Of a stretch of DNA of 64,000 nt, positions 53,715-62,314 are shown piece after piece. A program made the position numbers and the translations under genes. The DNA comes from Streptomyces sp. PT12 (lineage in GTDB: Bacteria > Actinomycetota > Actinomycetes > Streptomycetales > Streptomycetaceae), in contig NZ_QEST01000184.1 of assembly GCF_003311645.1 (NCBI RefSeq), positions 1-64,000 on the forward strand, written 5' to 3'. Under the pieces are notes generated by a model. It saw only the letters and a list, made by a program, of their open reading frames with translations. It searched no databases and was not told the DNA's origin. Numbering within the stretch: the stretch's first letter is position 1; the number at the start of each line of letters is the position of its first letter.

Positions 53715-56700
53715 ATGCAGATATCCGCCGGAGGGCTCGCCGAGCGGCACTTCGCCGATGTGGAGGGCCTGCTCACCCGGGCCACCGATGAGGAGGTGCG
53801 GCGCTCAGGTGGTCGCCTCGACGGCGCCCAGCTGCTGCAACGGGCCCGCGCCGCGCTCGCGGAGATCCTGCGCCCCGCCCAGGAGGAGTACGCCGCCTAC
53901 GCCCAGGCCGAGGCCGAGGGCGCGCCAGCGCGGCTCGCCGACCGGTTCGCGCCCCGCGCGTCGGCCGGGGCGTGCGCCGCGGCGCTGGGCGCGGGGCTGG
54001 CCACCGTTCTGCTCATCGGCGGCATCGAGGAGTCGGCGACCACGGCGTTCGTCGACGCCGCGATCGTCGCGGCTGCCGCCCTCCTCGGCTTCGCGCTCCA
54101 GGCCGTGGTCGCCCACCAGTGGTCCGCCGAACGCCACGCGGGCAGCAGGAATCAGCCGGGCGGCGTCGAGCAGCTGCGCCTCGCCTGGCTCACGGCCCTC
54201 GAAGTGCGGGGCGTCAGGCCCTGGTTCGAGCAGCAGCGCGTCGTCGCGCCCCGCCGCGACCCGCTGGGCCGCGACAAGGGCGACGCCCGCCGCCCCGCGC
54301 CCAGGGCCAGGGACCGCAGCGGGGTGGCCCGCACGCGCTCCGTGCTCAACCGCTCGTTCGACCGGCTTCCCGACCTCGGGCATCCGTTCATCGGCCGCCG
54401 TAGCCAGCTGACCCAGCTCACCCAGTGGGTCAACCGCGACCGGGCCAGGACCGAGACCCGGCCCACCGTTGTCGTCCTGCACGGCCCTTCGGGCGCGGGC
54501 CGCACGATGCTGGCGCGCTGGGCGACGCACGAGCTGCGCGAGCTGTTCCGTGGCGCGTGCCTGGTCGACCTGCGCGGCCAGAGCGAGAGCCCTCTGCACA
54601 CCAGGGACGCGATCCTGCACCTGCTCAACCGCCTCGGCGCCCCGCGCGAGCAGCTGCTCTTCCGCGAGGGCGCGGGCCAGAGCGCCGACCCGGCCCAGCT
54701 GCGCCGCCTCGCCGAGCGCTACCACCAGCACCTCGCCGAGCTGCCGGTGATCCTCATCCTGGACGACGCCACCGACGCCGAGCAGGTCCGCACCCTGATC
54801 CCGCCGCGCTCCGCGTCGCTCGTGCTGGTCACCGCCGCCGAGCCGCTGGCCCTCGACCCCGATCTGCCCGCGTCCGTGCACCACATGGCGCTCGGCCCGC
54901 TGGACCTGGCCGCGTCCGAGGAGCTGCTGCGCGCCTCGGTCACCGATGGCGCCAGCATCGCGCCAGGGCCCTACGACGAGGCCGCGTGGCGCCGCGTCAC
55001 CGAGCTGTGCGACGGCCGCCCGCTGCTGCTGCGCATGGTCGGCTCCGCGCTCGACGAGCGCTCCCCCTCCCAGCTCGCCGAGGATCTTGCGGCCTACGGT
55101 CCACCGGGCGGCGGCCTCGACCCGGCCGAGCGCGCCATGCGCCTGCGCTACGCCGACCAGCCGGAGATCGCCCGCCGCCTGCTGCGCCGCCTCGCGCTGG
55201 TCGGCCGCGCCAGCCTGGGCGCGCGCGCCGCCGCCGCGCTGCTCGACGTCGGGCAGCAGGAGGCCGCGCGCCAGCTGGAGCAGCTGACAGGGGCGGGGCT
55301 GCTGCGTCATGTCCGCGGCAACCGGTACCGGCTGCATGACCTGGTCCGCCGCTTCGCGCGCGCCCGGCTGCACGACGAGGAGACCGACGAGGAGCGCTCG
55401 GCCGCGCAGGAGCGGCTGATCCGCAGCTACGCCGAGCTCGCCGACACCGTGATCCGGCTGGTGGACGGCAAGACCTCGACGCGCGCCGACGTGCTGCCCG
55501 CCCCGGCGGGCGGCCATGGCTTCGCCTCGCTCGACGCCGCGCTGCGCTGGTTCGACGACGAGACCAGCTTCATCACCTCGACCCTGCGCCACGCCGACGA
55601 GCGCGTGGACCGCACGGCCGTGCAGCACCTCCTGGGCGCGCTGTGCGACTACTGCCTCCTGCGCGGCGACCTCTACCGCCTCGGCGAGCTGAACGAGCTG
55701 ACCCAGGCGGTCAACCAGGGCCTGCTCACCCGCTCCGTCCAGTGGCGCACGGGCGTCGCGGCCCGGCAGCTCGGCGAGCTCGACAAGGCGCGTTCGACCC
55801 TGACGTCCGTGGTCACCCTCTACCAGCGCGCGCACAACGAGGCGGGCACCGCGCGCGCCCTGCGCGACCTCGGGATCACGCTCCAGCACCAGGGCCAGCT
55901 GCGCGAGGCGGGCGAGAAGCTGCGGGAGGCGCTGGCGCTCCAGGAGGGCGAGGGGCTGGACGGCGACCGGGCGTGGACGCTGCACGCGCTGGCGGCCGTC
56001 GAGCGCGAACGCGGCAGGATCGTCGCCGCGCGCGGCATGCTGCGCGAGGCGCTGCGGCTGCACCAGGGCTCGGGCAGCGTGCACGGCGAGGCGTGGACGC
56101 GCTTCCAGCTGGGGCAGACGCTCCTGCTCGCCGGGGAGATCGCGCCCGCGGAGCGCGAGCTGCGCTTCTCGCTCGACCTGTACGAGCGCTCGCGCGACGT
56201 CCGCGGCGTCGCCTGGGCGATGACCGAGCTGGGCCTGGCGCGCGTCCACGACGGCGACCCCGTGGCCGCCCAGGAGCAGCTGACCACCGCGCTGGCCAGG
56301 CACCGCGAGACGGAGGACGCGCGCGGCGAGGCATGGACCCTGTACGACCTGGGCCACGCCCTGGAGGACGCGGGCGACGGAACGGGCGCGGTGCGCACCC
56401 TTGAGCAGGCGCGGAACATGTTCAGCCGCATGCGGGACGTCTACGGCCTGGCCTGCGCCCGCCACCACTCGGCGAGGATCACGCGGGACATCAGGGCGGA
56501 CAGCACGGGCTCGTTGCGCAACAGCGGCTTCGCGCGGCAGCTGCTGACCGACGCCAGGCGCGACTTCCAGCGCGCCGGGGTGAACCATGGCGAGGCGTGG
56601 TGCTGCCTCGAGCTGACGGTGATCGAGGCGGGGAACGAACGGCTCGGGCAGGCGCTCGGTCTCGCCGACGAGGCGCTGCGGCTGTTCACGGAAGGGTATG

Positions 56701-56993
56701 GCGAGGGGCCCGACGCGCGGGGCGGCGACTGGGCGCGGTTCCTGCGGTGCACCCTGCTGCCGCTGGCCTCACCAGGCGGCTCCGAGGTCGGCGAGGCCGT
56801 CGCGCAGGAGGAGCTGGCGGAGCTCCTGCGCGCCGAGCACCCGCTGCGCGACCCGCGCCTGACGGACGCCGCGCACACCTACGCCATGATGCTCCAGCGT
56901 GGCCAGGGCCCTGAGTCGGGCTGGACCGCCTGGCGGCTCGGCATGGTCCCGCGGCGCGGCGCCCGGGATGTGATCGGCGTGACGACCGCCTAG
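53715..56993 (+). CDS. Membrane-anchored STAND-type NTPase with TPR repeats
   Basis: A 1092-residue protein. Residues 1-80 helical; two hydrophobic segments at about 84-104 and 110-133; linker; NTPase domain from about residue 220 (PFIGRRSQLTQLTQWV). The P-loop reads GPSGAGRT (257-264), with Arg in place of the usual Lys, and Walker B is VILILDD (345-351). A winged-helix part (RRLALVGRASLGARAAAALL, YRLHDLVRRFARARL) is followed by eight or so TPR units (residues about 640-930; GTARALRDLGITLQHQGQL, GEAWTLYDLGHALEDAGDG). It resembles AfsR-like signalling ATPases without the SARP domain. No effector domain is visible, so its output is unknown. Strong GGAAGGGGGAAG before ATG 53715. Confidence 0.85.
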   Translation: MQISAGGLAERHFADVEGLLTRATDEEVRRSGGRLDGAQLLQRARAALAEILRPAQEEYAAYAQAEAEGAPARLADRFAPRASAGACAAALGAGLATVLLIGGIEESATTAFVDAAIVAAAALLGFALQAVVAHQWSAERHAGSRNQPGGVEQLRLAWLTALEVRGVRPWFEQQRVVAPRRDPLGRDKGDARRPAPRARDRSGVARTRSVLNRSFDRLPDLGHPFIGRRSQLTQLTQWVNRDRARTETRPTVVVLHGPSGAGRTMLARWATHELRELFRGACLVDLRGQSESPLHTRDAILHLLNRLGAPREQLLFREGAGQSADPAQLRRLAERYHQHLAELPVILILDDATDAEQVRTLIPPRSASLVLVTAAEPLALDPDLPASVHHMALGPLDLAASEELLRASVTDGASIAPGPYDEAAWRRVTELCDGRPLLLRMVGSALDERSPSQLAEDLAAYGPPGGGLDPAERAMRLRYADQPEIARRLLRRLALVGRASLGARAAAALLDVGQQEAARQLEQLTGAGLLRHVRGNRYRLHDLVRRFARARLHDEETDEERSAAQERLIRSYAELADTVIRLVDGKTSTRADVLPAPAGGHGFASLDAALRWFDDETSFITSTLRHADERVDRTAVQHLLGALCDYCLLRGDLYRLGELNELTQAVNQGLLTRSVQWRTGVAARQLGELDKARSTLTSVVTLYQRAHNEAGTARALRDLGITLQHQGQLREAGEKLREALALQEGEGLDGDRAWTLHALAAVERERGRIVAARGMLREALRLHQGSGSVHGEAWTRFQLGQTLLLAGEIAPAERELRFSLDLYERSRDVRGVAWAMTELGLARVHDGDPVAAQEQLTTALARHRETEDARGEAWTLYDLGHALEDAGDGTGAVRTLEQARNMFSRMRDVYGLACARHHSARITRDIRADSTGSLRNSGFARQLLTDARRDFQRAGVNHGEAWCCLELTVIEAGNERLGQALGLADEALRLFTEGYGEGPDARGGDWARFLRCTLLPLASPGGSEVGEAVAQEELAELLRAEHPLRDPRLTDAAHTYAMMLQRGQGPESGWTAWRLGMVPRRGARDVIGVTTA

Positions 56994-57040
56994 ACCGTCA
57001 CCGGTCCTCGCCGATCGCCGCTGATCGTCGCGCACGTGCT

Positions 57041-57085
57041 GCTCGGTGCTGCTCGGTGGTGCTCGGTGCTGCTCGGTGGTGCTCG
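57041..57085. repeat. 10-bp tandem repeat in the intergenic gap
   Basis: GCTCGGTGCT and GCTCGGTGGT alternate at 57041, 57051, 57061 and 57071, with a half copy at 57081. It lies between the convergent NTPase and small membrane genes. Confidence 0.9.
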
Positions 57086-57096
57086 AAGGGGAACGC

Positions 57097-57342
57097 TCAG
57101 GAGCGGGAGGGCTGCCGGTCGCCGCCGGCGGTCTCCTTCTCCGTTTCCTTCCCGTGGTGTGCGCCGTGGGCCGCCGCCACCGGCTCGTTCTCCGGGACGA
57201 CGATCCTTCCGAGGTGCTTGCTCATGGACTTCAACAGGATCCAGACCCCCACGCCCAGGACCGCGAACACGATGAAGCCGAGCACGCCCGGCGTCACCGT
57301 GTACTCGTTCAGCTCCTCGGCGAGGGGCAGCAACTCACTCAT
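57097..57342 (-). CDS. 81-residue membrane protein next to mca
   Basis: MSELLPLAEELNEYTVTPGV, one hydrophobic segment (roughly residues 18-38, PGVLGFIVFAVLGVGVWILL), then KSMSKHLGRIVVPENEP and a His/Glu/Lys-rich tail. It starts 4 bp after the mca stop, so it is in the same operon. Small membrane partners of this kind follow mca in Streptomyces (recalled). Function unknown. Confidence 0.85.
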   Translation of the reverse strand: MSELLPLAEELNEYTVTPGVLGFIVFAVLGVGVWILLKSMSKHLGRIVVPENEPVAAAHGAHHGKETEKETAGGDRQPSRS

Positions 57343-57346
57343 GCCG

Positions 57347-58219
57347 TCAATTCTCCCGGATGCCCGCGAAGAGGTCGGACTCGGGTAGGGAGGTGTCCAC
57401 GCGGGTGCGGGCCAGCTCGTAGTCCTCGGTCGGCCAGATCTCCTGCTGGAGCTCGAGCGGCACCCTGAACCAGCCGCCGTCGGGGTCGATCTGGGTGGCG
57501 TGCGCGATCAGCGCCTTGTCGCGGATCGCGAAGAAGTCGCCGCACGGCACGCGCGTGGTGAGCTGCCGCTCGGGCCGCCCGCCGTCGTCCCAGCGCTCCA
57601 GCCACTCGCCGTAGGGCGACTCCAGGCCCCGCGCGATGAGCGCCTCGTGGAGCGCGACGGTGCGCGGCTTGTTGAAGCCCTGGTTGTAGTACAGCTTCAA
57701 CGGCGTCCACGGCTCCCCGGCCTCGGGGTAACGCGTCGGGTCGCCCGCCGCCTCGAACGCCACCATCGAGATCTTGTGGGTCATGATGTGGTCGGGGTGC
57801 GGATAGCCGCCGTTCTCGTCGTACGTCGTCATCACGTGCGGCCGGAACGAACGGATCAGGCGCACCAACGCCTCGGCCGCCACCTCGACGTCCTGGAGGC
57901 CGAAGCAGCCGTCGGGCAGCGGCGGCAGCGGGTCGCCCTCGGGGAGCCCCGAGTCGACGAAGCCGAGCCACGCCTGCTTGACGCCGAGGATCTCGCGGGC
58001 CTCGGCCATCTCCTTGGCCCGCACCTCGTGGATGTGCTCCTCGATGTAGGCGTCGCCCTGGAGCTTGGGATTGAGGATCGAGCCCCGCTCCCCGCCCGTG
58101 CAGGTCGCGACGAGCACATCGACGCCCTCCGATACGTATTTCGCCATGGTCGCCGCGCCCTTGCTGGACTCGTCGTCCGGATGGGCATGCACCGCCATGA
58201 GTCGTAGCTGCTCGGTCAA
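57347..58219 (-). CDS. mca: Mycothiol S-conjugate amidase
   Basis: A 290-residue zinc amidase that cleaves mycothiol conjugates of electrophiles, releasing mercapturic acids for export. Zinc motif MAVHAHPDDESSKGAATMAK, then TCTGGERGSILNP, TTYDENGGYPHPDHIMTHKI with metal His, and IAHATQIDPDGGWF; ends LFAGIREN as in Mca and not MshB. TTG 58219 (LTEQLRLMAV) follows GAGGGA and matches known starts; ATG 58261 with AGAAGG upstream would add 14 residues. Mycothiol use supports an actinobacterial host. Confidence 0.95.
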   Translation of the reverse strand: MTEQLRLMAVHAHPDDESSKGAATMAKYVSEGVDVLVATCTGGERGSILNPKLQGDAYIEEHIHEVRAKEMAEAREILGVKQAWLGFVDSGLPEGDPLPPLPDGCFGLQDVEVAAEALVRLIRSFRPHVMTTYDENGGYPHPDHIMTHKISMVAFEAAGDPTRYPEAGEPWTPLKLYYNQGFNKPRTVALHEALIARGLESPYGEWLERWDDGGRPERQLTTRVPCGDFFAIRDKALIAHATQIDPDGGWFRVPLELQQEIWPTEDYELARTRVDTSLPESDLFAGIREN

Positions 58220-58349
58220 GGCTGTTCCCTCGTCGTTGGGGTCCGGTCGGTCATCGGGCATGGGCCGTCGCCTTCTATAGTGACGGATGGACCGGCGCGG
58301 CTGTTCCGCATTTCCGCCGGTCGTCGTCTCACCACGAGGACCGAGTGCC

Positions 58350-58772
58350 ATGGCTGATCTGCGAGCGAGGCTTCCCGAGGGCCGCTACGGCAGGCGTGGC
58401 TCCGACGACGCCAGGACCGACCGGCGGCTGACGGTCATCGGCCTCGCGCTCGGGGCCGTGCTGCTCGGCTTCGTCGCGTGGGCCGGGCTCTCCTACATCG
58501 GCGACCAGAAGGTCACGGGCCAGCTCACCGGCTTCGACGTGGTCTCGGACGAGGAGATCCAGGTCAACGTCGCGGTGCGCAAGCCGTCGGGCGCCGATGG
58601 CGTGTGCACCGTCCGCGCCCAGGCCGACGACGGCCTCGAGGTGGGCAGGGGCGACTTCAGGTTCGAGGAGGACGGCGACAGCGTGCACCGCGCCGTGACG
58701 CTGCGCACTACGCAGCGTGCCACCTCGGCCGAGCTGATGGGCTGTTCCGAGGCGGCACAAGCCGCGAACTAG
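58350..58772 (+). CDS. DUF4307-type membrane protein
   Basis: A 140-residue protein: basic N-terminus PEGRYGRRGSDDARTDRRL, one helix ([20 protein letters not shown], about residues 27-47) and an outward beta-rich domain (VTGQLTGFDVVSDEEIQVNV, TSAELMGCSE). Layout and place between mca and greA match the DUF4307 family. ATG 58350, divergent from mca. Confidence 0.88.
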   Translation: MADLRARLPEGRYGRRGSDDARTDRRLTVIGLALGAVLLGFVAWAGLSYIGDQKVTGQLTGFDVVSDEEIQVNVAVRKPSGADGVCTVRAQADDGLEVGRGDFRFEEDGDSVHRAVTLRTTQRATSAELMGCSEAAQAAN

Positions 58773-58858
58773 ACCCGGTGGGTTTTGACCCGGCAGCGGA
58801 GGGTAATCCTTCCGGACATCGACAGGCATTGTTAGAGTCGATATTTCGATCGACGATC

Positions 58859-58900
58859 GCCCGCCCAGACTTGAGGATGTCTGGGTCGGGCCTTGTTTTT
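58859..58900 (+). terminator. Intrinsic terminator in the greA leader (possible attenuator)
   Basis: Left arm GCCCGCCCAGAC (58859-58870), 8-nt loop, right arm GTCTGGGTCGGGC (58879-58891, one bulged T), then CTTGTTTTT (58892-58900). The T-run is rare in this DNA. It ends 30 bp before the greA start, after an AT-rich stretch (58820-58855) that may contain the greA promoter. Confidence 0.75.
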
Positions 58901-58930
58901 ATTCCCTCTCGTCTACTTCGAGGAGCACCT

Positions 58931-59431
58931 GTGACGCAGACCAGCGACACTGTCACCTGGCTGACCCAGGAGGCGTATGACCAGCTCAAGGCCGAGCTGG
59001 ATCACCTGTCGGGTCCTGCCCGCACCGAGATCGCGAAGAAGATCGAGCAGGCGCGCGAAGAAGGGGACCTGAAGGAGAACGCCGGGTATCACGCGGCCAA
59101 GGAGGAGCAGGGCAAGATGGAGGCGCGCGTGCGCCAGCTCACTCAGCTCCTGGAGAGTGCGCAGGTCGGCGAGGCCCCCGCCGACACCGGCGTCGTGGCC
59201 CCCGGCATGGTGGTCACCATCGCGTTCGACGGCGACGAGGACGACACCATGACGTTCCTGCTCGCCTCCCGCGAGTTCGCCACGTCCGACATCGAGACCT
59301 ACTCGCCGCAGTCCCCGCTCGGCGGTGGCGTCAACGGCAAGAAGGTCGGCGACGACGCGGAGTACACCCTTCCCAACGGCAACGTCGCGCGCGTGAAGGT
59401 ACTCGAGGCGAAGCCGTACCAGGCGGGCTGA
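58931..59431 (+). CDS. greA: Transcription elongation factor GreA
   Basis: A 166-residue factor that rescues backtracked RNA polymerase by stimulating transcript cleavage. N-terminal coiled coil WLTQEAYDQLKAELDHL to KEEQGKMEARVRQL with the acidic tip REEGDLKENAGYHAAKEEQG, and the C-terminal FKBP-like domain (YSPQSPLGGGVNGKKVGD). GTG 58931 after GAGGAGCAC. Preceded by the terminator-like leader element. Confidence 0.95.
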   Translation: MTQTSDTVTWLTQEAYDQLKAELDHLSGPARTEIAKKIEQAREEGDLKENAGYHAAKEEQGKMEARVRQLTQLLESAQVGEAPADTGVVAPGMVVTIAFDGDEDDTMTFLLASREFATSDIETYSPQSPLGGGVNGKKVGDDAEYTLPNGNVARVKVLEAKPYQAG

Positions 59432-59545
59432 CGGGCCCCGGTGAGGGCCGCTCAGAATCGCCGGTGCCTCATGGGCTCTCGCTGAGGCAACGCGCCACCG
59501 TCGTTCGGGGGTTCGGCAGGCGCGCCCGAGAGATGAGGACCATTC

Positions 59546-59785
59546 ATGACTGACGACGCGGCCGAGGCCGCGGTACGCCGGGGTGCCGCGCTGGCGCTCG
59601 CGGTGACCGGGAGCCTGGCGCTCTCGGCCCGCGGCGGTGACGGGGAGGCGGTCTCCGGCGAGGGGAACGGGAGCGGCGCTGCCCGAGGTGCCGGGCGGAG
59701 ACGAGTGCGTGGACGGCGCGGGCTGGACGGCCAGCGCCTCGCACCTGTTCGCGATGGGCGCTGCGGCACGTTCGGCGACGCCTAG
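59546..59785 (+). pseudogene. Decayed lipoprotein gene
   Basis: ATG 59546 follows GATGAGGA. The frame begins with a secretion-like stretch GAALALAVTGSLALSARGGD where a lipobox LSACGG would be expected but Cys is Arg (CGC for TGC). After a Gly/Ser/Glu linker the frame turns Arg-rich; an alternative frame gives the more natural VPGGDECVDGAGWTASASHL, FAMGAAA. A lost lipid Cys plus a frameshift near 59680 indicates decay. The following 59786-60071 has no supportable gene but a drop in GC with TATGCT near 59980, a possible cluster promoter. Confidence 0.5.
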
Positions 59786-60071
59786 CAGCTCTCCGCCTTC
59801 CCCGCGACCGGCGGTGAGGCGCTGTGGTTGGCCGGTCGGTCGCGTGCGTCGCCCGCCCGTGCGACGATGCCCGCGTCGGTCGGCCAACTCGCGGTCGTCG
59901 TGTCCGATCCGGCACGCGAACCGTCAACTCATGGCAGCCATGCCCGATTTCAAAGACCCGTACGTTCCCCTTCGCGAGTCTGTATGCTCGTCACCTGCAC
60001 CACCCGCCTCTTCTTCATCTGCTGGCCGCTCGGGACGCTGCGGGGGAACCCCGCGGAGGGAGGGCGATTCC

Positions 60072-61592
60072 TTGCCCGTGAAGACCCTGCACTCTTGGTT
60101 CACCGACAGCGTCCGCCGCGTCCCCGACCAGGACGCGCTGGTCGTCGCCGGGCAACGGCTGAGCTACGCACAACTGGACGCCGTCTCACGGAAGGTGGCG
60201 GCCCTGGTGGCCACGGCGGCCGGGACGCGGCCGGTCAGGGTCGGGTTGCTGGCCGCGGGCAGCGTGGTCGCCTACGCCGGCTACCTCGGCGTGCTGCGCG
60301 CCGGCGGCACCGTGGTCCCGCTGAGTGAGGACTACCCGGCCGACAGGAACCGCCAGATCCTCGAGCTCGCCCGGCTCGACATCGTGTTGGCCGACGAAGG
60401 CAGGGACACCTCGTTCGCGGACGGCACCGGAGTGCCGGTGATCGCAGTGGCCGAGGACGACGTGCGGGGCGCCCTGCGAGCCGCTCCGGCCGTCCCGGGT
60501 GCCCCGCTCGACGACGCGCTCAGCGCGGACGCGGTCGCGTACATCCTCTTCACCTCGGGGTCCACCGGTGTCCCGAAGGGGGTGCCGATCCGGCACCGGA
60601 ACCTGGATGCCTTCCTCCGCTTCCACCTGGACCGATACCAGGTCGGGCCCGGCTGCCGGATGTCCCAGACCTTCGGCCTGACCTTCGACCCTTCGGTCTT
60701 CGACATGTTCGTCGCCTGGGGCGGCGGAGCGACGCTGGTGGTGCCCTCACGTGGCGAGTTGGTCGACCCGGTCGGCTTCGTCAACGACCACGCCCTGACC
60801 CACTGGTACTCCGTGCCCTCGATCGTTTCGCTCGTGCGCGACAGCGGCTCCCTCGACCCCGGCAGCCTGCCGACCCTGCGCCGCAGCCTCTTCGCCGGCG
60901 AGCAGTTGACGCTTGAGCAGGCGCGGGTCTGGTCGGAGGCCGCGCCGGGGAGCACGGTGGAGAATCTGTACGGGCCCACCGAGCTCTCCGTCACGGTGAC
61001 GGCCTACCGGCTCCCGGCCGACCGCTCCGCGTGGCCGAAGTCCTCCAATGGCACGGTCCCGATCGGCCGCGTCTACCCGCATCTCGACCAACGGATCGAT
61101 CCGGACACCGGCGAGCTACAGGTCCGCGGGCCGCAGCGATTCGACGGCTACCTCGATCCGGCGGACAACGACGGGCGTTTCCATGAGCCAGGACCGGACC
61201 CAGGACCGAACCCCGGCTCGGGGCCGGGTGCGCGGGCGTGGTATCGGACCGGCGACCGAGTGGCGGTCGAGGACGGTGAGCTCGTCCACATCGGCCGACT
61301 CGACCAACAGGTCAAGATCATGGGCCGACGTCTTGAGCTGGGCGACGTGGAGTCCGCGATCCGCCGCTGGGGAGGCGTCGACCACGTGGTGGTCGTCGCC
61401 GCGCCGGGACCGGGTGGCGAGCCGCGACTCACCGCCGTCTACAGCGGCACCGTGACCGCGCCCGCCGACCTGCGCGACCAACTGCGCCCCCACCTGCCCG
61501 TACACATGCTCCCTGACCGATTCGTCCAGCTCGACGCGCTGCCGCTCAACGCCAACGGCAAGGTGGACCGCCAGGCGTGCGGCGGGCTCTGA
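60072..61592 (+). CDS. Stand-alone NRPS-type adenylation enzyme
   Basis: A 506-residue ANL enzyme activating an amino acid as its adenylate. Core motifs in order: YILFTSGSTGVPKG (A3, near residue 156), FGLTFDPSVFDMFVAWGGGA (A4), ENLYGPTELSVTV (A5), YRTGDRVAVEDGELVHIGRL (A7), QQVKIMGRRLELGDVE (A8), LPLNANGKVDR with the A10 Lys. The A4 Asp suggests an alpha-amino acid. No carrier or condensation domain follows, so the product must be handed to a separate carrier. TTG 60072 has GGAGGGAGGG 7 nt upstream; GTG 60078 is the alternative. First gene of the right-edge cluster. Confidence 0.88.
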   Translation: MPVKTLHSWFTDSVRRVPDQDALVVAGQRLSYAQLDAVSRKVAALVATAAGTRPVRVGLLAAGSVVAYAGYLGVLRAGGTVVPLSEDYPADRNRQILELARLDIVLADEGRDTSFADGTGVPVIAVAEDDVRGALRAAPAVPGAPLDDALSADAVAYILFTSGSTGVPKGVPIRHRNLDAFLRFHLDRYQVGPGCRMSQTFGLTFDPSVFDMFVAWGGGATLVVPSRGELVDPVGFVNDHALTHWYSVPSIVSLVRDSGSLDPGSLPTLRRSLFAGEQLTLEQARVWSEAAPGSTVENLYGPTELSVTVTAYRLPADRSAWPKSSNGTVPIGRVYPHLDQRIDPDTGELQVRGPQRFDGYLDPADNDGRFHEPGPDPGPNPGSGPGARAWYRTGDRVAVEDGELVHIGRLDQQVKIMGRRLELGDVESAIRRWGGVDHVVVVAAPGPGGEPRLTAVYSGTVTAPADLRDQLRPHLPVHMLPDRFVQLDALPLNANGKVDRQACGGL

Positions 61593-61743
61593 CGCCCCGT
61601 TCGACACGTCAGGCGGCGCCCGCTCGCCGACGCTTCGGCAGCCACCGGTGAGGACACCACGCCACGACGGGGAGCAACCGGCCGCCCCGCCGCCGAGTTG
61701 GCACCATCCCGGCCTCAGTCACGCGCAAAGGGGAGGACGTTCG

Positions 61744-62271
61744 ATGAGCACCTACGCGGAGGGACGAACAGGCGCGCCGGTCTGGCAGGTGACGTCAGGA
61801 AGGCCCGCCACGACAAGGATCGACGGTCCGAAGGACATCGACGAAGCCTGCCTCCGCACCCGCCAGCTGCGCCCCGGGGTCATCCGGCACCCGTCCACCG
61901 GGGCCGAGGTCTGGTTCAACCACCTGGCCTTCTGGAACGAGTGGGCCCTGGACGACCGGGTCAGGGAAGCCCTCCTGGACGAGTTCGGTCCTGACGGACT
62001 GCCCTTCAACTCGGCCTTCGGCGATGGCGAACCGCTGACCAGGGAAGACCTTCGGACCATCCAGGCCGCCTACGAGGCCGCCACCGTGCGTGAGCACGCC
62101 ACCGTGCGTGAGCAGTGGGAGGTGGGCGATCTGCTGCTCGTCGACAACATCCTGGCCGCCCATGGACGTGACGCGTTCCGAGGAGAGCGGAAGATCGTCG
62201 TGGCGATGGGCAACCCCGTGGACATCGACGCGTGTCGGCCGAGCACACGACCCGCCGCGACGTCGGTGTGA
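61744..62271 (+). CDS. Truncated SyrP/TauD-like dioxygenase (C-terminal half only)
   Basis: A 175-residue protein matching the C-terminal half of Fe(II)/2-oxoglutarate hydroxylases of the SyrP/TauD type: LRTRQLRPGVIRHPSTGAEV, WFNHLAFWNEWAL, VGDLLLVDNILAAHGRDAFR, GERKIVVAMGNPV. The distal His and the 2-OG-binding Arg in AAHGRDAFRGER are present, but the first half with the HxD/E iron ligands is missing, and I find no HxD in the remaining N-terminus. ATG 61744 follows GGGGAGGA. An 18-bp tandem duplication (62080-62115) repeats ATVRE-H/Q. Either a decayed hydroxylase or a subunit needing a partner. The gap 61593-61743 shows no missing first half in any frame I read. Confidence 0.7.
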   Translation: MSTYAEGRTGAPVWQVTSGRPATTRIDGPKDIDEACLRTRQLRPGVIRHPSTGAEVWFNHLAFWNEWALDDRVREALLDEFGPDGLPFNSAFGDGEPLTREDLRTIQAAYEAATVREHATVREQWEVGDLLLVDNILAAHGRDAFRGERKIVVAMGNPVDIDACRPSTRPAATSV

Positions 62272-62314
62272 TCCGACACCTTCGCCACACCGAGGAAAAG
62301 GAGCCGTACCCGCT

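Noticed and set aside
53805-56588. Open frame of 927 codons on the minus strand
   Set aside because: Antisense to the NTPase-TPR gene with composition typical of a shadow frame and no motifs.
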